Assembly: GCF_907164905.1 (NCBI RefSeq)
Contig: NZ_CAJRAF010000001.1
Coordinates: forward strand, 779,001 to 843,000
From: Dyadobacter sp. CECT 9275
GTDB taxonomy: Bacteria; Bacteroidota; Bacteroidia; Cytophagales; Spirosomataceae
Length of the DNA: 64,000 nt
Direction: 5' to 3'
Translations under genes and position numbers: made by a program
Shown: positions 26,009-34,239 of the stretch, piece after piece
How the letters are laid out: every line of letters begins with the position of its first letter
How positions within the stretch are numbered: the stretch's first letter is position 1
Notes under the pieces: generated by a model
Told to the model about the DNA's origin: nothing
Databases searched by the model: none
The model's input: the letters and a program-made list of their open reading frames with translations, nothing else

Positions 26009-27274
26009 TCAGGAATTTGAGCGATAATACATAGTAGTGCCGTTTTCCGGCTTAAGGATAGTACGCGCTGCTTCGTGGATATCGGCGGAGGTCAGGTTCC
26101 GTATCAGTGCGGCATCTTCGTTTGCCCAATCCACGTTTCCTGCATTGGCTGCAAAAGCCAGGTTCATAGCACGGTTGAGTAGTTCCACTTCCGAAAACGC
26201 AAGTGTTGCTTCGGTCTGGTTTTTAACTTTAATGAGTTCTTCCTCACTTACACCTTTGTCCAGCACCTGAGCAAGCAAATCGTTCACAGCGGCATCCGCT
26301 TCTTCTAGTGATACGCCCGGGTTAAGATTTCCTTTCACAAGAAACAAGCCAGGATCCAGAGAAGAAGTAATACTGGCACTGATACTGTTGAACAATGGAT
26401 TTTCTTTCAATAGCGATTGGTATAACCTGGATGACTTGCCTCTTCCGAGGATATCACTCAGCAGATCACCGGCATAAAAACCGTCGTCGTAACGGCCAGG
26501 CATGTGAAATACTTTGATCAGGCTGTTTAACGGAACCTGAGCAGAAGTTTCGAGAAACCTTGCCTCGGTTTGTAATGGCTCTTTCGGGATTTGCCGGATG
26601 TATTGTTCGCCAGCGGGTATCCCTCCAAACCATTTTTCGGCAAGTTTTTTGACCTGTTCCAGTTTAACAGCTCCGCCTACCACCATGACGGCGTTGTTGG
26701 GGCGGTAAAATTTAAAGAAAAAATGGCGGACGTCGTCCAGTGTGGCGCGTTCTATGTGCTCAATATCTTTGCCTATGGTAGCCCACCGATAGGGGTGCTG
26801 CTGATAGGCCACCGGGCGCAGTTTGAGCCACATATCTCCATACGGCTGATTGAGATAACGTTGCTTGAACTCCTCAATAACCACTTTCCGCTGAACTTCC
26901 AGTACATTTGGGTCAAATGAAAGGCTGAGCATACGGTCGGCTTCCAGCCAGAATGCCGTTTCAATATTGTTAGCCGGAAGTGTGATATAATAATTAGTAA
27001 TATCCGGAGAGGTAAAAGCGTTGTTTTCTCCACCGACCTTCTGTACAGGGATGTCGTAGTCGGGAATATTAGCCGAGCCGCCAAACATCAGGTGTTCGAA
27101 CAAATGGGCAAATCCGGTCCGTTCTTCATCTTCGTCACGGGAGCCAACGTTATACAAAATATTGACGGCGGCCATTGGAGTTGAAAAATCCTCATGAACA
27201 AAAACTTTAAGGCCATTATCCAATGTAAACTGCTCGTAACGAATCATAGAATGGGTATCTGATTTATTTTTCAA
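26009..27274 (-). CDS. M16 family (insulinase-like) zinc peptidase, second copy
   Basis: A 421-residue M16 peptidase with H-x-x-E-H at 57-61 (HLFEH) and the downstream VVIEEFKQR helix with the third ligand. The start may instead be the Met at residue 10 (27247), just before the conserved RYEQFTLDNGL strand. There is no signal peptide. It is only distantly similar to the other M16 protein, so the two look like separate lineages rather than a recent duplication. Confidence 0.9.
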   Translation of the reverse strand: MKNKSDTHSMIRYEQFTLDNGLKVFVHEDFSTPMAAVNILYNVGSRDEDEERTGFAHLFEHLMFGGSANIPDYDIPVQKVGGENNAFTSPDITNYYITLPANNIETAFWLEADRMLSLSFDPNVLEVQRKVVIEEFKQRYLNQPYGDMWLKLRPVAYQQHPYRWATIGKDIEHIERATLDDVRHFFFKFYRPNNAVMVVGGAVKLEQVKKLAEKWFGGIPAGEQYIRQIPKEPLQTEARFLETSAQVPLNSLIKVFHMPGRYDDGFYAGDLLSDILGRGKSSRLYQSLLKENPLFNSISASITSSLDPGLFLVKGNLNPGVSLEEADAAVNDLLAQVLDKGVSEEELIKVKNQTEATLAFSEVELLNRAMNLAFAANAGNVDWANEDAALIRNLTSADIHEAARTILKPENGTTMYYRSNS

Positions 27275-27390
27275 ACAATTCCCGAATTATGTGCCTATGG
27301 CAGAAACCAGGGCATACAATTTTGGGTTATAAGCAAAGCTACTGTTCAGGTGGGACTCCACCAAACCATTTCCGTTTTATCCATTTAGCC

Positions 27391-28509
27391 ATGCACTTCA
27401 GAGCAACACTGTTTTTTTTAATTCTGTTCTTTTTTTTTACAGGGCCCGGAGCCAGAGGCCAGCTTCTCAACGATCCTGCTGCTATAAAAACAATTCAGGG
27501 GGCGCTGGATAAAATTTATAACTATGAATTTGCGGAGGCGGAAAAAATCATTAACCAGGTAGAGGGCAAATATCCGGGCCATCCCGTGATCCACATTCTA
27601 GACTCCTTTATACTCTTCTGGCGGTATCTTCCTATTAAGGATAATCCCGTTAAAGCAAAAGAATATGTTCAAAAGCTGAATGCCTGTCTTTCCGCAGTGG
27701 AAAAGCGTTTTGGTAAAGACAGCAGAGATCCGGAAGCAGTGTTTTATGTGATGGTTGCGAGGGGTTATCTGGCCATGATGTACAATTATAAAGGGGAAAT
27801 GCTCAATGCCGCCGGCGAGGGGAAGAAGGCCTACAATGCTTTTCTGGAAGGGTTGAAACTAATCAGTAAAAACCCTGAGTTTTATTTTACTTCCGGTATG
27901 TATAACTACTATGTGGTCATATATCCGGAAATACATCCAATTGTGAAACCGCTGATGGTGTTTTTCAAGAAGGGGGATAAAGCGTTGGGAATGAAACAAG
28001 TGGAAACCGGTACCCGCCTGGGCACGATCACCAAGGCAGAATCCTGTTTTTATCTGTCGCATCTGTATCTGAAATATGAAGACAGGCCTGAGAAGGCGGT
28101 GGTATATATGCAACGGCTGGTAGATCAGTATCCTCAGAATCCGATTTACCTGATGAAGTACATAGAGTCCTTGGTATTAGCCGGGAAGTATGACGAGGCG
28201 GAATCTCTGATGCCTCCATTGAAGCGTTTGCAAACAGGCTTTTTCCCTGCATCATGGCATACTTTTCAAGCAATTATTCTGGAAAAGCGCGACAAAAATG
28301 ATACTGCAGCCCAGCGCGAATACCTGGCCGCGCTTAGACTACCCCACGACGACCAGTACACCGAGGAATATACCCCCATGGCCTATGCAGGTTTGGCGCG
28401 TATCGCCAAAAGGGAAGGCAATCAATCCAAAGCCAAAGACTACTATAAAAAATGCCTGGATAGGGCAGAGTACACCTCTTTGATCAAGGAAGCCAGGAGC
28501 GGGCGGTGA
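27391..28509 (+). CDS. Secreted TPR-like protein
   Basis: A 372-residue protein with a signal peptide (MHFRATLFFLILFFFF...ARGQ); the ATG at 27391 is preferred over a frame starting at 27289 that would bury it. The body is helical with degenerate TPR units (ALDKIYNYEFAEAEKIINQ; YTEEYTPMAYAGLARIAKREG). It is expected in the periplasm or outer membrane. No enzyme motif is seen, and its partner is unknown. Confidence 0.75.
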   Translation: MHFRATLFFLILFFFFTGPGARGQLLNDPAAIKTIQGALDKIYNYEFAEAEKIINQVEGKYPGHPVIHILDSFILFWRYLPIKDNPVKAKEYVQKLNACLSAVEKRFGKDSRDPEAVFYVMVARGYLAMMYNYKGEMLNAAGEGKKAYNAFLEGLKLISKNPEFYFTSGMYNYYVVIYPEIHPIVKPLMVFFKKGDKALGMKQVETGTRLGTITKAESCFYLSHLYLKYEDRPEKAVVYMQRLVDQYPQNPIYLMKYIESLVLAGKYDEAESLMPPLKRLQTGFFPASWHTFQAIILEKRDKNDTAAQREYLAALRLPHDDQYTEEYTPMAYAGLARIAKREGNQSKAKDYYKKCLDRAEYTSLIKEARSGR

Positions 28510-28526
28510 GAGTTAAATGGAGTTTG

Positions 28527-28666
28527 CAGTTTTTAGTTGACAGTTCACAGCGCTACCAACCCGGCCCGCCGCCCACTTTGAACTGCTTACTTAAAACTTA
28601 AAACTACCTGCTTACTTAACACCGCCTACTGCCCACCGCCCACTGCCTACTTAAAACTAAAAACTG
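28527..28666. repeat. Intergenic element bounded by 12-bp inverted repeats
   Basis: The gap between two genes is filled by low-complexity DNA. CAGTTTTTAGTT at 28527-28538 is the exact complement of AACTAAAAACTG at 28655-28666. Inside are repeats of ACTTAAAACT and of a pyrimidine-rich CCGCCCACTGCC-type motif. The outer arms, 140 bp apart, and internal degeneracy look like a short dispersed repeat of the REP/MITE kind. No open frame. Multiple copies elsewhere in the genome would be expected but cannot be seen here. Confidence 0.6.
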
Positions 28667-28669
28667 AAG

Positions 28670-29806
28670 TTACTCTGGAAAGAGGCTCTTATCCAGGCCT
28701 GGGATAATTTTCAGGGCATTTTTGTAGTACAATTTTTTAAGTACCTCATCCGGAAGTCCCATGCCATACATACGCCAGAAAGCGTGGTATTTTTTGTGAT
28801 AGGGGAAATACTCGTCCTCCGTTTCCAGCACCCTGAAATACGTAGTATATTCGGAGGGTACCCAGCTGTCTTTCCCGAAAAGCACGCGATCCTGATATTT
28901 AGTGAAAAACTTTTTGGCATTCCGGGGTTGGCGACCCAGTTCAGCGATTACCGCACCAATTTCAACATACATGTTGGGGAATACCGTCATAAGGCTATCC
29001 AGCTTTTTCAGGTTATTGGGGTACCATCCCATGTGCGCGTTGATGAAAGTTGTCTTGGGATTATTACGGAAAATAGCATGCTGCTCAGCTATGAGTGAAT
29101 CAAAAGGGACGGGATCGTTTGCTCCGCGGCGGCGGCCCGGGTGCGTTTTTAATTCCAGCCAGCGCTCGTTATAACGGTCCATAGGGTCCCAGAACGACGG
29201 CACATCCGCAGTATGTATCAGGACGGGTATCCCCAGTTGGCCGCACTTTTGCCAAACGCCCTGGAGCCGCGGATCACTCACCGCCACCCGGTTCCCTTTG
29301 TCATCTTTTATTCCGCTAAAACCCAGGCTTTTATAAATTTTCAACCCCTTGGCACCCATTTTTACATCTTCCTCCAGCTGTTTGACAGCCCTGGCGGTCC
29401 AGTCTTTTTCACCAAACCCTTTAAACTGCAAATTGGTAAATACCGCGATCCTTTTTGGTTCATTTTTGGCGACATTTTCCAGAGAGCCTTTCAGCGTTGC
29501 AGTACCCTCCGCCCATTCCTGAGACCAACCGCGCCCGCTGAGGTTCACCATGATAGCCATATTTAGGCTGTCCATCTGAGCTGTCAGGTTTTTAAGGTTC
29601 TGGGTAGGCATCTGGTACTGATGGTTGTGCACATCAATAAAAGGGAATTTTGCCCTGCGGGTGATATGCTCTTCTACCTTGAGGGTAGAAACAGGATCGT
29701 ATTCTTCGAAACCAAGCGGTTCTTCACTGAGCTTATTCTGTTGTGCCGAAGAGCAGTTAATACCCAGGAACAAAAGTAAAAGGGGTAGTATATGATATTT
29801 TTTCAT
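28670..29806 (-). CDS. Amidohydrolase family lipoprotein
   Basis: A 378-residue TIM-barrel hydrolase of the amidohydrolase_2 group. The signal ends LFLGINC, a lipoprotein anchor. The first metal motif is FIDVHNHQY (H-x-H), with HTADVPSF, NAHMGWYPNN and FGKDSWVPS supplying the later His and Asp positions. The substrate is unknown; relatives act as lactonases or decarboxylases on cyclic acids. It lies 11 bp downstream of ispF, on the same strand. Confidence 0.85.
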   Translation of the reverse strand: MKKYHILPLLLLFLGINCSSAQQNKLSEEPLGFEEYDPVSTLKVEEHITRRAKFPFIDVHNHQYQMPTQNLKNLTAQMDSLNMAIMVNLSGRGWSQEWAEGTATLKGSLENVAKNEPKRIAVFTNLQFKGFGEKDWTARAVKQLEEDVKMGAKGLKIYKSLGFSGIKDDKGNRVAVSDPRLQGVWQKCGQLGIPVLIHTADVPSFWDPMDRYNERWLELKTHPGRRRGANDPVPFDSLIAEQHAIFRNNPKTTFINAHMGWYPNNLKKLDSLMTVFPNMYVEIGAVIAELGRQPRNAKKFFTKYQDRVLFGKDSWVPSEYTTYFRVLETEDEYFPYHKKYHAFWRMYGMGLPDEVLKKLYYKNALKIIPGLDKSLFPE

Positions 29807-29817
29807 CAGGTAAGGTT

Positions 29818-30342
29818 TTACGACAGACGGCTTAATAAGGGATCAATCTTAAAATCGGTTTTATAAATGAGTGCAACACAATGCGCTGCAATTCCTTCCT
29901 CCCTTCCTACAAAGCCCAGCAGCTCCGATGTGGTTGCTTTAATGGAAATATCTTCTTCGCTCATCATCATCACACCCGCAAGGCAGGCTTTCATTTCGGG
30001 TATGTATGGGTTTAATTTGGGATTTTGCAACACGATGGTGACGTCAGCATTCCCCACTTCATATCCCTTTTCCCTGATCATTTCCATTACTCTGGCCAGA
30101 AGAATCTTGCTGTCGACGCCCTTCCATTGAGGGTCCTTATCCGAAAAGTGGTAACCGATATTCCGCATATTGGCTGCACCTAAAAGTGCATCGCAAAGAA
30201 CATGGCAAACAACGTCGGCGTCGGAATGGCCCTTGGCTCCATGGGTGTGCGGTATTAAAATTCCGCCCAGCCAGAAAGGCCTGCCTTCTGTTAACTGATG
30301 TACATCATACCCTTGTCCGATCCGGAATGGAAACATAATCAA
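29818..30342 (-). CDS. ispF: 2-C-methyl-D-erythritol 2,4-cyclodiphosphate synthase
   Basis: Forms the cyclic diphosphate of the MEP isoprenoid pathway. About 172-174 residues, of usual length. Metal ligands are in IGQGYDVH (Asp and His) and the signature HSDADVVCHVLCDALLGA; the substrate loop and TSELLGFVGREEGI near the C-terminus are intact. The initiator is either Met1 or Met3 (MIMFPFRIG). The amidohydrolase gene follows closely but has no known link. Confidence 0.96.
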   Translation of the reverse strand: MIMFPFRIGQGYDVHQLTEGRPFWLGGILIPHTHGAKGHSDADVVCHVLCDALLGAANMRNIGYHFSDKDPQWKGVDSKILLARVMEMIREKGYEVGNADVTIVLQNPKLNPYIPEMKACLAGVMMMSEEDISIKATTSELLGFVGREEGIAAHCVALIYKTDFKIDPLLSRLS

Positions 30343-30609
30343 CTGCTTAAATTAGATACAGATGCAAGTTGGCGATTGAATCCCAAACGACAATGTATAT
30401 CGGTAGAGAAACTTACAGAATTTGAAATGACCGGTTGTTGGAACTTCAAAGGATTTAATGCCGATTTAATAACTTAACTATTTAAAAACGCGGTTAATGA
30501 GGTAAATTGCCGATATTTAGAACGTTTACGAGGCAGGCCGGTGGCCCGGCGTAAAACATGCGGAATCGTTATTTTAATAGTATTTTTTACTCCATAGAAC
30601 CAAATATTT

Positions 30610-31080
30610 ATGAAAACGAACATTGGGATATCTGACGAAAATACCCAGGAGGTAGCATTTCTTCTTAACAAATTACTGGCCAATGAATTTGTGTTGTACA
30701 CAAAAACCCGCAATTACCACTGGAACATCGGAGGTATGAATTTCTTTGAGTTACACAAACTTTTCGAAGGGCAGTATGAACAGCTTCAGGTGATTCTGGA
30801 CGACATAGCCGAACGGATCAGGGCCATTGGTCATTACTCTGAGGCACGCCTGGAGGATATATTAAAACTGACGGATTTGCTCGAGACCCCCTATACCAAT
30901 GATGAAAAGACTCAGCTGAAAAATCTGCTGGATGATCATGAAACCATCATTCGTATCCTGAGAACGCTGGCTACTGATTTTGCTGATAAATATAAAGATC
31001 TGGGTTCCAGTGACTATGTAACCGGTTTGCTGCGGGAGCATGAAAAAATGGCCTGGATGTTACGGGCTTTTCTGAAATAA
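30610..31080 (+). CDS. dps: Dps family DNA-protection ferritin
   Basis: A 156-residue four-helix ferritin-like protein that oxidises and stores iron and protects DNA in stress. The intersubunit ferroxidase site is visible: NYHWNIGG (His), then FFELHKLFEGQYEQLQVILDD with the Asp and Glu of the second helix, DDIAERIRAIG after it. It is a single gene with a terminator after it. The 267-bp gap before it shows no gene. Confidence 0.94.
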   Translation: MKTNIGISDENTQEVAFLLNKLLANEFVLYTKTRNYHWNIGGMNFFELHKLFEGQYEQLQVILDDIAERIRAIGHYSEARLEDILKLTDLLETPYTNDEKTQLKNLLDDHETIIRILRTLATDFADKYKDLGSSDYVTGLLREHEKMAWMLRAFLK

Positions 31081-31107
31081 GGTAAATCCGGGAAGTGCTA
31101 CGATCAG

Positions 31108-31147
31108 GCGGGTATTGAAAGTATGAGACTTTTTTACCCGCTTTTTT
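31108..31147 (+). terminator. Terminator after dps
   Basis: GCGGGTA and TACCCGC arms, with an inner AAAGT/ACTTT stem, followed by six T. Confidence 0.8.
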
Positions 31148-31228
31148 GATGTTTAAGAAATCATAATCAGGTATTTAAAGTACTGCACTGGTTAAATATT
31201 GTCATTGAATCCAATATTATCTTTGGAA

Positions 31229-32368
31229 ATGAACTGTAAGCTAAAAACCATACTAAAACGGACGATTCTGATGCTTATTTCTCTTATCATTTTTTTTGCC
31301 ATAGCTGTTTTTCTTATTCTTCAGTTGAAATCCTTTGGCAAAGAACCCACGGGAGCCCGTCTGGAGAGGATCCGGAAATCTCCTAATTATAGAAACGGCA
31401 GTTTTCAGAATCTCACCAAAACACCGGTGAATGCCGAAAATTCTAGCTTTACCAAAATATTAGTGATGTTTATGTTTGGCAAGGACAAAAATGCCGAACC
31501 GATTGTCCCGCTGCCTTCAGTGCGTACCAACCTGAAAGGGCCGCCTCAGACACAACCGACCATCACTTACTTCGGACATTCCTCTTACCTGATCCAGATT
31601 GACGGGAAGAATATTCTCATGGATCCGGTATTCTGCGAACGTACTTCGCCGGTTCAGTTTTTGGGGTCAAAAAATTTTGAGGGAACACATGTTTACGGCC
31701 TTGTAGATATGCCGCGGATAGATTTTGTATTCCTGTCTCACGACCACTATGATCACATGGATTATGAAACCCTCAGGGAGTTTACTGGGAGGGAAACCCG
31801 CTTTGTAGTACCGCTCGGTGCCGGCGAGCATCTGGAATATTGGGGTATATCACCGGCGCATATCACAGAATTGGATTGGTGGGAAGAAACCAGCGTGGTA
31901 CCGGGTTTGAAAATAACCTCCACTCCGGCGAGACATTTCTCAGGCAGGAATTTCAACAGGGGAAAGTCGCTGTGGACGTCTTATGTGATGCAGTCGGACT
32001 CGTACAGGATTTTTCTCGGAGGGGACTCAGGCTATGAAAAACATTTTGCAGAAATCGGCAGTAAATTCGGTCCTTTTGATCTGGCCATTCTGGAATGCGG
32101 CCAGTACAACGAAATGTGGCCTTATATACACATGATGCCTGAGGAAACCGCCCAGGCTTCTGTTGATCTGAGAGCCAAAGTGTTATGGCCTGTCCATTGG
32201 GGAAAATTTGCGCTTGGTATGCATGCATGGAACGAGCCCATTATCCGCGTATCTAAAAAAGCAGAGGAGATGGGAATCAAACTGACGACGCCGAGAATTG
32301 GTGAACAAATTGTACTTCCTAATACTTTACCTGATCAAAAATGGTGGGAATTACCCATGAAAGAATGA
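31229..32368 (+). CDS. Membrane-anchored MBL-fold metallohydrolase (UlaG/NAPE-PLD-like)
   Basis: A 379-residue protein with one N-terminal helix (about 14-36), giving an anchored periplasmic enzyme. The ATG at 31229 is favoured over a TTG at 31199. The metallo-beta-lactamase motif SHDHYDHMD supplies the H-x-H-x-D-H ligands; TSTPARHFSGRN, LGGDSGY and WPVHWGKF supply the remaining His and Asp. The resemblance is to the UlaG/N-acyl-phosphatidylethanolamine phospholipase D subgroup, so a phosphodiester or lactone substrate is possible. Confidence 0.87.
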   Translation: MNCKLKTILKRTILMLISLIIFFAIAVFLILQLKSFGKEPTGARLERIRKSPNYRNGSFQNLTKTPVNAENSSFTKILVMFMFGKDKNAEPIVPLPSVRTNLKGPPQTQPTITYFGHSSYLIQIDGKNILMDPVFCERTSPVQFLGSKNFEGTHVYGLVDMPRIDFVFLSHDHYDHMDYETLREFTGRETRFVVPLGAGEHLEYWGISPAHITELDWWEETSVVPGLKITSTPARHFSGRNFNRGKSLWTSYVMQSDSYRIFLGGDSGYEKHFAEIGSKFGPFDLAILECGQYNEMWPYIHMMPEETAQASVDLRAKVLWPVHWGKFALGMHAWNEPIIRVSKKAEEMGIKLTTPRIGEQIVLPNTLPDQKWWELPMKE

Positions 32369-32381
32369 TTCAGCTATTCAG

Positions 32382-32852
32382 CTATTCAGGTGTTATGGTT
32401 TGGCTGGCTTTCAGCTGATCAATTTCTTTTTGCAGGGTCGTGGATTTAAAGTAATAGTACAGGCCCAGGATCAGGAATATTTTGGATAAAACAAAAATGG
32501 TTATAAAAGCCGGCCGCCAGTATTTATGTACCTTAATGTGGGTATCACTTACTTCAATTTCAAGGAATTTTTCTTTAGACGCATGAGGATTTTCTGTCTG
32601 CTTTTGCGGAGGTGATTTTTGTAGGTCGGAGCGGGTAGTTTTTAATAAAATAAGGTTCCGGATGACAGGCGGCGGAGTAACCGATTGCGTATGAAAGAAC
32701 GCATTTATGCCCTTTTCGAGGTCTGCCAGATAGTCCGCCATGGCAGGTTCATCCTGTACAAACTGCTGAACGGCCTTTTTTTCTTCTGCGGATGCTAATC
32801 CCAGAATAGATACTTCCAATATTCCGCTGCTGATAAATTCGTGTGTCTTCAA
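32382..32852 (-). CDS. Shortened anti-sigma factor-like protein
   Basis: A 156-residue protein with one membrane helix (about 118-138). The N-terminus (FISSGILEVSILGLASAEE) matches the cytoplasmic RskA-like domain of Bacteroidota anti-sigma factors, including the PPP segment before the linker. The large periplasmic domain that normally follows the helix is missing: only about 18 residues remain after it, ending in a short coiled coil. It follows the sigma-like gene by 12 bp. Confidence 0.65.
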   Translation of the reverse strand: MKTHEFISSGILEVSILGLASAEEKKAVQQFVQDEPAMADYLADLEKGINAFFHTQSVTPPPVIRNLILLKTTRSDLQKSPPQKQTENPHASKEKFLEIEVSDTHIKVHKYWRPAFITIFVLSKIFLILGLYYYFKSTTLQKEIDQLKASQTITPE

Positions 32853-32864
32853 AGTTAATTTCTG

Positions 32865-33323
32865 TTAGGAGTTTCTTGAGGACTGAAAAAAGTCGTGAAA
32901 CGATTTCAATACCTCGGATTTAGAAATGCTTAACTTTTCAGCCACTTCGTCGGGGGTATATCCCTGGCAAAAAGCGAGGTCAAATATCAGTTGGGGTGAG
33001 TTTACAATGGGTTCCGCCGTACTTTCGCTATGAGCAGGTACTACCGACATTAACTTTCTCTTGGCCTCAACCGCCTTAGCCCTTGCCAGTTTGATCACAC
33101 AGGCACCAAACGAAAAGGGGTAGCTGTTGCAGGACTGGAGTAACGGAGAAGCAAAAACCTCCACCAGTATCTCCTGAGCAAGATGAGGTTGCGGTATAAT
33201 CTGCAGAATGATGCCGTATGCCATGGCTCCGAACTTATCGTACACTTCAATTGAGGTAAGGTTTCCGGAAGTTACTGAGGCCGTGCTTTTATCAAAATTC
33301 GATAATTGATCTAGTTCAGTCAT
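32865..33323 (-). CDS. Degenerate ECF-type sigma-70 factor
   Basis: A 152-residue protein with the layout of an ECF sigma factor: region 2-like YDKFGAMAYGIILQI...HLAQEILVEVF and region 4-like LIFDLAFCQGYTPDEVAEKLSISKSEVLKS. It is about 30 residues shorter than usual; the aromatic-rich promoter-melting part of region 2 is replaced by an unusual CNSYPFSFGACVIKLARAKAVE segment. The adjacent anti-sigma-like gene supports a regulatory pair. Whether it still binds core polymerase is open. Confidence 0.65.
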   Translation of the reverse strand: MTELDQLSNFDKSTASVTSGNLTSIEVYDKFGAMAYGIILQIIPQPHLAQEILVEVFASPLLQSCNSYPFSFGACVIKLARAKAVEAKRKLMSVVPAHSESTAEPIVNSPQLIFDLAFCQGYTPDEVAEKLSISKSEVLKSFHDFFQSSRNS

Positions 33324-33570
33324 GAGCCCTGATTATTAGGATCTGTGATGGGTAATAAGTTATCTCTTAAAACGGCCGATGAAATACGGGCCATTGAGGT
33401 AAAGATAGAAATTAATCTAGTAAAAAATAGTAGAACTTCTGTAAATGATTTTGTGGTTTTTGAAATTTTAAATGTAGTTTTTTTTAGATTTTTATCAGGC
33501 TGAAACGGAATAAAACAGGAAGAGATGGGTAGTCTTTTACAAATCAGCTGTTGATGTATACATTTACAGC

Positions 33571-34230
33571 ATGAACAAGGAAATTGCAGTAATTTTTGAC
33601 ATGGATGGCGTCATTTGCCATACCAATCCCTATCATTCCATCGCTTTTCGGGAGTTTTTTTCAAGCCGGAACCTGTCGCCTACGGATGAGGAGTTTGCAG
33701 AACATATGTTTGGCAAAAGTAACAGTTACATACTTTCGCATTTTTTGCAAAGGCCTATAACAGGAGTGGAGCTGAGCCTGCTGGAGGATGAAAAGGAAAG
33801 CCTGTTCAGGAAAATCTATGAGCCATTCATAGAGCCCATAAGCGGTTTTCCGTTTTTCGTAGAAGACCTTTATGCCAATGAAGTGAAACTTGGTGTGGCA
33901 ACTTCGGCACCAAGGGCAAATCTCGACCTTATTTTTAGCAAAGTAGCCATACGGGAAATGCTGGGATCGATACTGGCGAGTGAAAATGTAACCCGACACA
34001 AACCCGATCCTGAGGTGTACCTCAAATCCGCGCAGCATCTGGGTGTGAAGCCAGACCAGTGTGTGGTTTTTGAAGATTCATTTTCTGGCGTATCCGCTGC
34101 CAAAAATGCCGGGATGAAGGTAGTAGGGGTGTTGAGCTCACATACTCCTGAAGAGCTGCCGGTCTGTGATTTATATGTTAACAATTACGAGGGGCTGGAT
34201 TTCAGGAGCGTTGCAGCTTTGTTCAGGTGA
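33571..34230 (+). CDS. HAD family hydrolase (beta-phosphoglucomutase-like)
   Basis: A 219-residue HAD superfamily phosphatase with a helical cap. Motif I is FDMDGVICHT (nucleophile and general-acid Asp), motif II VATSAPRANL, motif III KPDPEVYLKSA (Lys) and motif IV FEDSFSGVSAAKNAG. The second Asp of motif I fits phosphatase or phosphomutase action on a sugar phosphate; the exact substrate is unknown. It is convergent with the next unit, nine bases apart. Confidence 0.9.
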   Translation: MNKEIAVIFDMDGVICHTNPYHSIAFREFFSSRNLSPTDEEFAEHMFGKSNSYILSHFLQRPITGVELSLLEDEKESLFRKIYEPFIEPISGFPFFVEDLYANEVKLGVATSAPRANLDLIFSKVAIREMLGSILASENVTRHKPDPEVYLKSAQHLGVKPDQCVVFEDSFSGVSAAKNAGMKVVGVLSSHTPEELPVCDLYVNNYEGLDFRSVAALFR

Positions 34231-34239
34231 GCCCTGTTC

